From: Pseudomonadota bacterium
GTDB lineage: Bacteria; Pseudomonadota; Alphaproteobacteria; Rhizobiales; Phreatobacteraceae
Direction of reading: 5' to 3'
Assembly: GCA_020161695.1 (NCBI GenBank)
Contig: JAIUOO010000009.1
Location: 1 to 64,000 of the forward strand
Length of the DNA: 64,000 bases
Shown here: one piece after another, positions 47,940-56,330 of the stretch
Layout of the letters: each line of letters starts with the position of its first letter
How positions within the stretch are numbered: position 1 is the first letter of the stretch
The notes under the pieces: model-generated
What the model was told of the DNA's origin: nothing
What the model saw: only the letters and a program-made list of their open reading frames with translations
Databases searched by the model: none
Position numbers and translations under genes: made by a program

Positions 47940-50039
47940 TCAGGCCTTCGCCATGGCCATGAGCGGCGCGTCGGCGGCGACATGGACGCCGTCGTCGCCT
48001 TTCGCGAGGTGGACACGCCGGTCGTGGAAGTTCGCCAGCGTCGAGCGGTGGCCGATGGAGACGATGGTGGCGTTCGGCAGCCACTCGCGGATCGCGGCGT
48101 AGAGGTTCGCCTCGCCCGCCTCGTCGATGGCGGCGGTGGCCTCGTCGAGGAACAGCCAGTCCGGCTTGCACAGCAGGGCGCGGGCCAGCGCCAGGCGCTG
48201 CTGCTCGCCGCCCGACAGGATCTGGTGCCAGGCGGCCTCCTCGTCGAGGCGGGGGGCAAGCGCGGCAAGGTTCACCGCCTCCAGTGCCCGGATGATGTCG
48301 GCATCGTCATAGGCGCCGCGCTCGGCCGGATAGGTGACCGCGTCGCGCAGGCTCGCGACCGGAAAATAGGGCCGCTGGGGCAGCAGCATGATGTCCGCGC
48401 CGGCGGGCGTCGCGACCTTGCCCGAGCCATGCGGCCAAATGCCGGCAATGGCGCGGAACAGCGTCGACTTGCCGGAGCCCGAAGGACCGGTGACCAGCAC
48501 CCGCTCGCCGGGATTGACGGTGATGTCGGGGGCCGAGACCAGCGTCCTGCCCTCGGGAAGCGTGACCGACAGGCCGGACAGGGCCAGCGCCTCGCCCGCC
48601 TTCTCGGTCGAGATCGACGGCGCGGGCGCGGTCCGGGCCGCGGCGGCGGAAGCCTCGAAGCCGGAGAGGCGGTCGATCACCGACTTGTAGTCGGCCAGCG
48701 AGGCATAGAGGTTGGTGAAGATCATCAACGCGGATTCCACCCGCCCGAACGCGCCCGCCGTCTGCGTCAGCGAACCGAGCTGGACCGCGCCGGAGAAGTA
48801 GGCCGGCGCCAGCATCACGAACGGGAAGATCACCGAGGCCTGGTTGACGAAGGTCGTGAACCAGGTGAGCCGCTTGGTATATTTCATGTAGTCGAACCAG
48901 TTGGCGACCACGTTGGCGAAACGGCGGGCAAGGCCCTGACGCTCGGCGGCCTCGCCCTTGAGCAGGGCGATCTGCTCGTCGTTCTCACGCACCCTGACGA
49001 GGCTGTAGCGGAAATCCGCCTCGTAGCGCTGGCGCAGGAAGTTGATGCCGATCAGCGCGCGGCCGATCAGATGGGCGCAGACGGTGCCGAAGACGGCGAC
49101 GGCGAGCGCGGCCCAGACGAGGTAGCCGGGGATCGATTCCAGATTCACGCCGAAGACCTGGTAGCGGAAGCTCGCGGAGAGGCCCCACAGGATCAGCACG
49201 AAGGCGTAAAGCGACAGGATCGCCGAGAAGAAGCGGATGACGAGGGCCAGCGTGTTGTCGGTGAACATGCGGATGTCTTCCGCGATGCGCTGGTCGGGGT
49301 TGTCGGCCTGGCTGCCCTTCAGGCGCATGCGGTAATGGCCGCCATCGGCCAGCCAGTGGCCGGCGAGCCGCGCGGTCATCCAGCGCCGCCAGCGCATCTG
49401 CGTCCACTGCGTGAGGTAGAGCTCGTAGACGGCGAGGATCACCCACAGGAAGGCGACGACGGTGAAGTAGCGCAGCTCGATCCAGAAGGTCGCCTCGGCC
49501 CGCTCCTGAAGCGCCGTGTAGAAGCGGTTGTTCCACTGGTTGAGCAGGACGGTGGCGAGCACCTGCGCGATGTTGATGGCGAGCAGGATGAACAGCAGGG
49601 CATGGGCGACGTAGCGCTCCTGCACCCGGAACGACAGGCCGAAGGGCAGTTCCACGTTGCCGAGATCACGCGCCTCGAAGAAGGGGTCGGCGAGCCGGGT
49701 GATCTGGCGGATCGTGGCGAGGAACGAGATTCCGTAGACGACCACCGCGAAGATGACCGACAGCAGGATCGAGGCGCGGGTCGGCAGGAACGGCCCCAGA
49801 CCGTCGGGCAGCGCGCCCGCCTCCTTGACCAGCAGCAGGGCCAGCGCGGACAGGTGCCAGACGACGAGGAAGCCGATGATCGCCCGCACCATGGTCGAGG
49901 TCGAGCGGGCGAGGAAGGCCACGGCGCCGGCGACCAGCGTCAGGCAATAGACCCACCAGGGCAGGTCGAGCCGGCCTGCAAGGGAGCTCGCGCCGACGAG
50001 TGCGCCGGCAAGTCCTGCGACGATGGCGATGGGAAGCAT
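47940..50039 (-). CDS. SbmA/YddA-like ABC transporter with fused permease and ATPase
   Basis: The 699-residue protein has extra N-terminal hydrophobic helices, then an ABC_membrane_2 permease region with RFFSAILSLYAFVLI, and a C-terminal ABC ATPase: Walker A GPSGSGKSTLF near 517, and the signature LSGGEQQRLALARAL with LFLDEATAAID near 607. The family includes E. coli YddA and the bacterial SbmA/BacA-like exporters that move peptides or very-long-chain lipids. Substrate is unknown. The ATG at 50039 (MLPIAIVAG) is preferred over the longer frame. Confidence 0.9.
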   Translation of the reverse strand: MLPIAIVAGLAGALVGASSLAGRLDLPWWVYCLTLVAGAVAFLARSTSTMVRAIIGFLVVWHLSALALLLVKEAGALPDGLGPFLPTRASILLSVIFAVVVYGISFLATIRQITRLADPFFEARDLGNVELPFGLSFRVQERYVAHALLFILLAINIAQVLATVLLNQWNNRFYTALQERAEATFWIELRYFTVVAFLWVILAVYELYLTQWTQMRWRRWMTARLAGHWLADGGHYRMRLKGSQADNPDQRIAEDIRMFTDNTLALVIRFFSAILSLYAFVLILWGLSASFRYQVFGVNLESIPGYLVWAALAVAVFGTVCAHLIGRALIGINFLRQRYEADFRYSLVRVRENDEQIALLKGEAAERQGLARRFANVVANWFDYMKYTKRLTWFTTFVNQASVIFPFVMLAPAYFSGAVQLGSLTQTAGAFGRVESALMIFTNLYASLADYKSVIDRLSGFEASAAAARTAPAPSISTEKAGEALALSGLSVTLPEGRTLVSAPDITVNPGERVLVTGPSGSGKSTLFRAIAGIWPHGSGKVATPAGADIMLLPQRPYFPVASLRDAVTYPAERGAYDDADIIRALEAVNLAALAPRLDEEAAWHQILSGGEQQRLALARALLCKPDWLFLDEATAAIDEAGEANLYAAIREWLPNATIVSIGHRSTLANFHDRRVHLAKGDDGVHVAADAPLMAMAKA

Positions 50040-50130
50040 GGGCGTTACCGGGAGCGGTTCGGATCGGGAAATCGGGCGGGACGCGGCGGCCACTATGGAC
50101 CACGCGGCATGTGGGAAGGAAAGGCCGGGT

Positions 50131-50409
50131 TCAGGCGGGCGCCGCGGCAAGGGCCTGCCGCAGATCCTCCTCGGTGACGAGACGCATCGCCTTCAGCACC
50201 TTCACCGCCTCGGTGGCGCGGCCGAGGCGCATGATCAGCACCACCGTCTCGGCATCGCCGCATTCGGGATGGGAACAGGCGATCTCGCTGACGGTGACGC
50301 CGTCGTCCTCGGAAAGGGCGAGATGGGAGCGGACCATCGCCGACAGCCGGCGCGACGCATCGGCCGTCTCGGGATCTGGCCCCCTGCGATTGAAGAAGAA
50401 GCGCGCCAT
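50131..50409 (-). CDS. small conserved protein of unknown function
   Basis: The 92-residue product starts MARFFFNRRGPDPETAD and contains EIACSHPECGDAETVVLIMR (two cysteines) and a helical C-terminus AVKVLKAMRLVTEEDL. I do not recognise a family. It is downstream of the ChbG/HpnK gene by 85 bases and 91 bases from the ABC gene start. Confidence 0.6.
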   Translation of the reverse strand: MARFFFNRRGPDPETADASRRLSAMVRSHLALSEDDGVTVSEIACSHPECGDAETVVLIMRLGRATEAVKVLKAMRLVTEEDLRQALAAAPA

Positions 50410-50494
50410 GACACCGCCTTGTCGGGGCGAGTTATGGCCGATCCATGGCGTCGCGCCAAGGTCGATGTGGCGTCGCAACAATCGCGGGCAGGTC

Positions 50495-51316
50495 TCACGC
50501 GGTGTTGATGGTGCGCGCGCCGAGGGAAAAGCCGGCGGCGGCGAGGTCCCGCGGGAAGGCGTCGCCGGCGAGATAGGCGAGTTCCTGCTCGCGCGGCCCG
50601 TGAACGGGATCGACGCACTTCAGCGCCTCGTCGACATGGCCGGGATGGACCATGACGAGGCTGCCGTCGGGCAGCGCCGGCAGGAAGCTGCGGAAGATGG
50701 CCGGGAACGTCCCGGCCTGCGCGAAGTCATAGGCTCCAGAAAAGGCCGGATTGGTGGCGATGCCGCGCGCGGCGGCCGCCCGCGCCAGCCCGCCGGACAG
50801 GCCCGCGATGACCCGGCCCTTGAGGCCCTGCCCGGCGCCGTGGGGGCCGCGACACTGGCGCATCCAGGCATAGGGAGCATGGCGCTTGGCGGCATCCAGC
50901 ACGAGGTTGCGGATGCCCGGCAGGAGATGGGCGTGCTGGTGGCCGTCGACGAAGTCGGGCGCCCGCCCGAAGGCCGACCGGAACGCGCCGAACTGCGCCT
51001 CGATCTCGGCGGCAAGCGCCTCGCGATCGAGCCGGCGCAGGAAGGCCATGGCCATCAGGGGGGCGATGGAGGGCCAGAATGCCGGCAGGTCAGGCGTGGC
51101 GAGCGGTTTCAGGCCGCCGGTCAGGGTGACATGCAGGCCGATCTGGAAGCCGGGCGGCGCGGCCGCCAGCAGCGCTTCCGCCTCGGCGGCGAGATCAGGC
51201 CCCGGCGTCATCACCGAGGTCGCATTGAGGCGACCGGCGGCGGCAAGCTCGCGGATGGCGCGCGAGACGCCCGGCGCAAGCGCGTAGTCGTCGGCGCAGA
51301 GGATCAGGCGCTTCAT
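50495..51316 (-). CDS. ChbG/HpnK-family carbohydrate deacetylase
   Basis: The 273-residue protein starts MKRLILCADDYALAPGVS, with the metal-binding Asp pair, and contains DFVDGHQHAHLLPGI, with His ligands, and VMVHPGHVDE near the end. ChbG deacetylates chitooligosaccharides and HpnK deacetylates N-acetylglucosaminyl hopanoid. The GT2 gene 9 bases upstream makes a glycolipid or hopanoid-type substrate plausible but unproven. Confidence 0.88.
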   Translation of the reverse strand: MKRLILCADDYALAPGVSRAIRELAAAGRLNATSVMTPGPDLAAEAEALLAAAPPGFQIGLHVTLTGGLKPLATPDLPAFWPSIAPLMAMAFLRRLDREALAAEIEAQFGAFRSAFGRAPDFVDGHQHAHLLPGIRNLVLDAAKRHAPYAWMRQCRGPHGAGQGLKGRVIAGLSGGLARAAAARGIATNPAFSGAYDFAQAGTFPAIFRSFLPALPDGSLVMVHPGHVDEALKCVDPVHGPREQELAYLAGDAFPRDLAAAGFSLGARTINTA

Positions 51317-51325
51317 CGGTATGGG

Positions 51326-52366
51326 TCAGTCGCCCTGCGCCAGCGGGCCGGTGTCGCGCGCGCCGGGCTGGTCGACCGCCCGCTTCAGCGACTGGTCGCC
51401 GACGAGATAGACCGGGCGGCCCTTCAGCTCGGACAGGATCTTGCCGATATATTCGCCGAGCACGCCGATCATCAGCAACTGGACGCCGCCGATGAAGGTC
51501 ACGGCCACGAAGAGCGAGGGATAGCCGGGAACGGCATGGCCGAAGACGAAGGTCTCGACGACGATGGCCAGCGCATAGAGCAGCGAGGCGGCGGCGAGCA
51601 GCGCGCCGAGCAGGCTGGCGATGCGCAGCGGCACGATGGAGAACGAGGTCAGCCCCTCGAGCGACAGGGTCAGGAGGCCCCAGAAGCTCCACTTGGCCTC
51701 GCCCTGCTCGCGCGGGGCGGGCTCGTAGGGAATGCCGATCTGGCGGAAGCCCACCCAGCTCGACAGGCCCTTGAAGAACCGGCCGCGCTCCGGGAGCATG
51801 CGCAGGGCAGCAGCGGCGCGCGGCGAGAGCAGGCGGAAATCGCCGGCATCGGCAGGAATCTTGTGCTTCACGCCGGCATTGACCAGCCCGTAGAAGGCGC
51901 TGACGAACAGCGTCCGCAGGCGCGGCTCGTCGCGGCGATGCGCCTTGTAGGTGAAGACGACGTCGTAGCCGTCGTCCAGCCAGCGGGAGATCAGCGTCTC
52001 GGCCACCGAGGTCGGGTGCTGGCCGTCGGCATCCATGAAGATCACCGCGCCGTAGCGGGCATGGTCGAGGCCGGCGAGCAGCGCCGCCTCCTTGCCGAAA
52101 TTGCGCGAGAAGGACACGACCTGCACATCCGCGCCGTCGGGCTTGAGCCCCTGCGCCACCAGCGCCGTGCCGTCCCGCGAGCCGTCGTCGACATAAAGAA
52201 TCTCGACGGCGAGGCCGCGCGTCTCCTTCAGCTTGCGCGCGAGGGCGGCCAGCTTGGCGTGGGTGTGTGGCAGCGCCTCGGCCTCGTTATAGGCCGGAAC
52301 GACAATGGTGAGGCCGAAGGGAGGCTCGGCCCCGGGGAAGGCAATCACGCGCCTGTCACTGGTCAT
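51326..52366 (-). CDS. GT2-family polyprenyl-phosphate glycosyltransferase
   Basis: The 346-residue protein has IVVPAYNEAEALPHT near 22, YVDDGSRDGT near 57, DADGQHP near 110, and two C-terminal hydrophobic helices followed by a cytosolic tail, the layout of dolichyl/undecaprenyl-phosphate sugar transferases (GtrB/ArnC/DPM1 class). It would move a sugar to a lipid carrier. It overlaps no gene and sits 9 bases upstream of the deacetylase and is divergent from gtrA. The 52366 ATG begins MTSDRRVIAFPG. Confidence 0.9.
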   Translation of the reverse strand: MTSDRRVIAFPGAEPPFGLTIVVPAYNEAEALPHTHAKLAALARKLKETRGLAVEILYVDDGSRDGTALVAQGLKPDGADVQVVSFSRNFGKEAALLAGLDHARYGAVIFMDADGQHPTSVAETLISRWLDDGYDVVFTYKAHRRDEPRLRTLFVSAFYGLVNAGVKHKIPADAGDFRLLSPRAAAALRMLPERGRFFKGLSSWVGFRQIGIPYEPAPREQGEAKWSFWGLLTLSLEGLTSFSIVPLRIASLLGALLAAASLLYALAIVVETFVFGHAVPGYPSLFVAVTFIGGVQLLMIGVLGEYIGKILSELKGRPVYLVGDQSLKRAVDQPGARDTGPLAQGD

Positions 52367-52460
52367 GTGGTCAACGGCTTTCGCCGCTCCGGATAAGGTT
52401 CCCAATGATGCACCGTGTTCACGGCCGCGTGAAGGGTTGCCAGACGGGCTCGGCTGATTG

Positions 52461-52958
52461 ATGACCGAAAAGCGTGTAGACGACGGCCTCATGATGAATG
52501 ACGGACAACAGAATCGCAGCGAGCGCCCGGGCCTTGCGGCCCGGCTGATCAGCGAGGCGCGCAAGATCGTGTCCTTCGGGCTGATCGGCGCCGTGAACGG
52601 GGTGGTCAATTACGCCGTCACCGTGGGGCTGACGCTGTTCGTGCTGGCGCGCTTCGGGCTGGCGACGGACGATGTCGCGCTCGGCGTCGCCAAGGCGGCC
52701 GGCTGGGCCGTGGCGGTGACCAATTCCTACCTGCTCAACACGATGATCACCTTCGCGGCCGAGAGTGGCCGGCGGTTGAGCTGGCGCACCTACGGCAAGT
52801 TCGTCGCGTCCGGCACGCTGGGACTGACGGTCGAGGTCCTGAGCTTCCTCGTCGCCGTGCGCTACCTGCCGCTGACGCTGGCGGCGATCGTGCCGATCGG
52901 CTTCGCCTTCGTCGCCAATTTCGCCATGACGCGCTTCGTCGTCTTCCCCAATCGCTGA
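52461..52958 (+). CDS. GtrA-family membrane protein
   Basis: The 165-residue protein has four hydrophobic helices starting IVSFGLIGAVNGVVNYAVT, with FVANFAMTRFVVF near the end, as in GtrA/DPMS-related flippases that move lipid-linked sugars across the membrane. The ATG at 52461 is preferred over an in-frame TTG three bases upstream. With the adjacent, divergent GT2 gene it forms a likely functional pair. Confidence 0.88.
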   Translation: MTEKRVDDGLMMNDGQQNRSERPGLAARLISEARKIVSFGLIGAVNGVVNYAVTVGLTLFVLARFGLATDDVALGVAKAAGWAVAVTNSYLLNTMITFAAESGRRLSWRTYGKFVASGTLGLTVEVLSFLVAVRYLPLTLAAIVPIGFAFVANFAMTRFVVFPNR

Positions 52959-52982
52959 CACCGGCCGGAGCAAGCACGCGCC

Positions 52983-53468
52983 ATGGCGATGGACACGCCA
53001 CAGAAGACCTTTCCGCCCTTCGCCGACGAGGCGGCGGTGACGACCGTCATCGAGGGGTTCCGTGCGCGCAGCCTGCCTTTCGCGGACTGGAGCCATCAGG
53101 CCCATCTGGCGGTCGGCCTCTGGCATGTCGCGACATTCGGAGAGGACGCGGCGAAGGTCCGGCTGCGCGACGGCATCAGCGCCTACAATGTCGCGGTCGG
53201 CCGGGTGAACGACGACATGCGCGGCTACCACGAGACGGTGACGTTCTACTTCGCCTGGGCTGCGGCGCGGCACCTCGACAACGATCCCGGCGGCAGCCTC
53301 GTCGACCGCGTCAACCGCTTCGTCGCCAGCCCGCTCGGCGGCAAGGAGGGCATCTTCCGGTTCTGGAGCCGCGAGAGCCTGTTCACGCCGCGGGCGAGGC
53401 TCGGCTGGCTGGAGCCTGATCTCCGCCCCCTCGATGCCGCCGTGCTGATGGCGCCCGCGCAGGGCTGA
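52983..53468 (+). CDS. conserved protein of unknown function
   Basis: The 161-residue product has no signal sequence and contains DWSHQAHLAVGLWH and DDMRGYHETVTFYFAW, regular His/Trp-bearing helices that could bind metal. The family is not recognised, and the gene is 24 bases after gtrA. Confidence 0.65.
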   Translation: MAMDTPQKTFPPFADEAAVTTVIEGFRARSLPFADWSHQAHLAVGLWHVATFGEDAAKVRLRDGISAYNVAVGRVNDDMRGYHETVTFYFAWAAARHLDNDPGGSLVDRVNRFVASPLGGKEGIFRFWSRESLFTPRARLGWLEPDLRPLDAAVLMAPAQG

Positions 53469-53533
53469 AGGCTTTTCAAAAGCCGCCGGATCGGTTCTGG
53501 TCGGTCATCGACCGCAAGCCAAGCCGGAGAGCC

Positions 53534-53974
53534 ATGTCCGCCCGTCCCCTGCCCCGTCCCCGCAGCGATTTCCGCTGGTTCGCCCCGATCCAGACCCGCT
53601 GGTCGGACAACGACCAGTACGGGCACGTCAACAACGTCGTCTACTACTCGTATTTCGACACGGTGGTGAACGCCTTCCTCATCAACAAGGCGGGGCTGGT
53701 GCCGGTCACGGGCCCGTGGATGGGGCTCGTCGTGGACACGCGCTGCTCGTTCTTCGCGCCCGCGAGCTATCCGGAACCGCTGGAGGCCGGCCTCGCCTTC
53801 GCCGAGCGCGGCCGGTCGAGCCTGCGCTACGAGATCGGCATCTTCCGCGCCGACGGCCCGGAAACGCTGGCGCACGGCCATTTCGTCCATGTCTATGTGG
53901 ACGCGGAGAACCGCCGGCCGATCCCGCTTCCCGGGAGCCTGACGGCCGCCATCGACGCAGCGGCGGCCGGCTGA
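53534..53974 (+). CDS. acyl-CoA thioesterase (4HBT hot-dog)
   Basis: The 146-residue protein has RWSDNDQYGHVNNVVYYSYF, the 4HBT motif with the catalytic Asp, and DTRCSFFAPASYPEPLEAGL. YbgC-like members hydrolyse short or medium acyl-CoAs, sometimes alongside the Tol-Pal system; no tol genes are here. Substrate is unknown. Confidence 0.9.
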   Translation: MSARPLPRPRSDFRWFAPIQTRWSDNDQYGHVNNVVYYSYFDTVVNAFLINKAGLVPVTGPWMGLVVDTRCSFFAPASYPEPLEAGLAFAERGRSSLRYEIGIFRADGPETLAHGHFVHVYVDAENRRPIPLPGSLTAAIDAAAAG

Positions 53975-54064
53975 GGCCACCTGACGTTCAGGAATTGTTT
54001 GCCTTAATTGCGCTAAGGATAACGGCTAGAGCGCCTCAACCAACAGGAAGCATTCCCCTCGGTC

Positions 54065-55570
54065 ATGATCTCGTCTCTCGCTCCCCGGCTCGTTCGCGCC
54101 GCGCTGTTCAGCGCCGCGGCATCGTTCGCCATGGCCGAGGCGATGGCGCAGACACAACCCCAGACCGAGCAGGCTCCGGCCGCACCTGCCGCCGCCGCGG
54201 CCGATCCGCCGCCGGCGCTGGCACCTTCCCTTCCCGCCGTTCCGCCTTCGGCCGGCGCCCCCGAGGGCCAGCAGCAGGCCACGCCGGTGCCGCAGCGGCC
54301 CCGGCCGCAACGACCGCCGCCGCCACCGCGCGTGACGGCGATCTCCTCCGATCCGCAGCCGACCTATGCGCCGCAAACGGTCGCGACCACCCAGCGGGCG
54401 CTGGAAACCTATCGCCGCATCGCCCATCAGGGCGGCTGGGGCACGCTGCCCGCCGCCACCCGGCTCGCCAAGGGCGCGCGCGGGCCTGCCGTCGCCCAGC
54501 TGAAGCAGCGTCTCGCCATCGAGGGCGACCTCAATCCGGCGCTCTCGCCGGGCGAGGCCTTCGACGAGACGACCGCCGAGGCGGTGAGGCGCTTCCAGCG
54601 CCGCGTCGGCCTGCTGCCCTCGGGGGTCGTGGCCGCGGCCACCATCCGCCAGTTGAACATCCCCGCCGAAGCCCGCGTGCGGGCGCTGGAGAAGTCGCTG
54701 GAGCGGCTCGCCGACAGCCGCTTCGCCTTCGGCCAGCGCTACGTGATCGTCAACATCCCGGCCGCCGCGGCCGAGGCCGTCGAGGGCGGCGTCGTCCGCC
54801 GCCGCCACGTCGTCATCGTCGGCAAGACCGCGCATGCCTCGCCCATGGTCGAATCCCGCCTGACGGTGGTGAACTTCAACCCGACCTGGACGATCCCGAC
54901 CTCGATCATCAAGCGCGACATCATCCCGCGCATGCGGCGCAATGCGGCGACGCTCGCCAACATGCGCGTGCGCATCCTCGACCGTTCCGGCAACGAGGTG
55001 AACCCGGCGACCATCGACTGGTCGACCGAGCGGGCCGTCAACTACACGCTGCGGCAGGACCCGGGACCCGGCAATTCACTTGGCCGCGTGCGCATCGACA
55101 TGCCGAACACCGAAGCGGTGTTCATGCACGACACGCCCTCGCGCGGGCTGTTCCAGTCGGACAGCCGCTCGCTGTCGTCGGGCTGCGTGCGCGTCGCCGA
55201 TGTCTCGGACTTCGTCACCTGGCTGCTGACGCCGCAGGGCTGGACCAAGGAGCAGGTGGTCGAGGGCATGACCGAGACGCAGCGCCGCGACGTGCGTCTG
55301 ACCCAGGCCGTACCGGTCTCGTGGGTCTATCTCACCGGCTGGGCCGCCCCCGACGGCACCGTGCAGTTCCGCGACGACATCTATGGCTGGGACGCACCGG
55401 GTGCGCCGCCGCAGCGCGTGGTGCGGCCGGCCGAGCGCCCGCCGCAGGCGCCGGTCCAGGTCGCGCCGCAGGTGCAGCAGGCGCCGCCGCAGCAGCGGAA
55501 CTTCCTCGAAGGCCTGTTCGGCGCGCCGCCGCAGCCGGGACGCCAGCCTTCAGCCGACATGCGCTACTGA
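54065..55570 (+). CDS. L,D-transpeptidase with a peptidoglycan-binding domain
   Basis: The 501-residue periplasmic protein has a signal peptide (LFSAAASFAMAEAMAQ), a Pro/Ala-rich linker, a PG_binding_1 domain (PAVAQLKQRLAIEGDL to TIRQLN), and a YkuD catalytic domain (~235-405) with MHDTPSRGLFQSD and SSGCVRVADVSDF, holding the catalytic His and Cys near 371. It cross-links peptidoglycan 3-3. A Pro/Gln-rich C-terminal tail is unusual in length. Promoter-like AT bases near 54000 precede it. Confidence 0.92.
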   Translation: MISSLAPRLVRAALFSAAASFAMAEAMAQTQPQTEQAPAAPAAAAADPPPALAPSLPAVPPSAGAPEGQQQATPVPQRPRPQRPPPPPRVTAISSDPQPTYAPQTVATTQRALETYRRIAHQGGWGTLPAATRLAKGARGPAVAQLKQRLAIEGDLNPALSPGEAFDETTAEAVRRFQRRVGLLPSGVVAAATIRQLNIPAEARVRALEKSLERLADSRFAFGQRYVIVNIPAAAAEAVEGGVVRRRHVVIVGKTAHASPMVESRLTVVNFNPTWTIPTSIIKRDIIPRMRRNAATLANMRVRILDRSGNEVNPATIDWSTERAVNYTLRQDPGPGNSLGRVRIDMPNTEAVFMHDTPSRGLFQSDSRSLSSGCVRVADVSDFVTWLLTPQGWTKEQVVEGMTETQRRDVRLTQAVPVSWVYLTGWAAPDGTVQFRDDIYGWDAPGAPPQRVVRPAERPPQAPVQVAPQVQQAPPQQRNFLEGLFGAPPQPGRQPSADMRY

Positions 55571-55578
55571 GGCCCGCC

Positions 55579-56193
55579 ATGCCGCTGCCCAATCGCGTCG
55601 ATCCCTTCGGTGCGATTGCGGCGGTGCCGGAGCGCGGCCTGATGTACGGCAACCGGGGCGGCCGCTTCCATCGCGACGACAGGACGATCGGCGAGAAGCC
55701 CTGGGCCTCGCGGCAGTGGATCTGCTGCGTGCTGTCGTTCAAGGGGCGCAGGCGCGCGCCGCTGATGGGACGCGGCTTCACCGAACTGTTCTTCCTCGAC
55801 GAGGTGACGGCGCTCGCGAGCGGCCACCGCCCCTGTTTCGAGTGCCGGCGGGCGGACGCCACGCGCTTCGCGGCGGCATGGGCGAGAGCGAAGGGACTGC
55901 CTGCTCCGCCGAAGGCACCGGAGATGGATGTCGTGCTGCAGGCCGAACGATTGGACGGACGAGCCAAGCGGAATCATCCGGCCTATGTCGAAGACCTGCC
56001 CGACGGCGCGATGATCGCGCGGGATGGCCGGGCGTGGGCCGTACGCGGCGATGCGCTGCTGCCGTGGTCGTATGGCGGCTATGGGCGACCTGAGCGCAGA
56101 GGCGCGGGTCCAGCGCAGACGCTGACCCCGCCAGCGATGATTGCCGTGCTGCGCGAGGGTTTCGTTCCGATCTGGCATGGATCTTCGGCCTAG
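55579..56193 (+). CDS. conserved protein of unknown function
   Basis: The 204-residue product starts MPLPNRVDPFGAIAAVPERG and contains FLDEVTALASGHRPCFECRR and RAKRNHPAYVEDLPDGAM. A CxxC pair (CFEC) may bind metal or be redox active. No family name is recalled with certainty. It begins 8 bases after the L,D-transpeptidase stop, so the genes are likely co-transcribed. Confidence 0.7.
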   Translation: MPLPNRVDPFGAIAAVPERGLMYGNRGGRFHRDDRTIGEKPWASRQWICCVLSFKGRRRAPLMGRGFTELFFLDEVTALASGHRPCFECRRADATRFAAAWARAKGLPAPPKAPEMDVVLQAERLDGRAKRNHPAYVEDLPDGAMIARDGRAWAVRGDALLPWSYGGYGRPERRGAGPAQTLTPPAMIAVLREGFVPIWHGSSA

Positions 56194-56208
56194 AGACTAA
56201 CGCCCCCG

Positions 56209-56302
56209 CCCGTCATGCCCGGCCTTGTGCCGGGTATCCACGACTTCTTCCCGCAGTCGTGTTCAAGTCGTGGATGGCCGGGCCAAGCCCGGCCATGACG
56301 GG
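56209..56302. repeat. palindromic REP-like repeat after the 55579 gene
   Basis: A long imperfect inverted repeat with arms CCCGTCATGCCCGG (left) and CCGGCCATGACGGG (right) encloses an inner ACGACT/AGTCGT stem. Such GTCATGCCCGG-type repeats are scattered through Hyphomicrobiales genomes between genes. It sits between converging genes and can fold as a bidirectional terminator. Confidence 0.8.
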
Positions 56303-56330
56303 ACGCGCAACCGCAGTTGACAAGAGCCCC

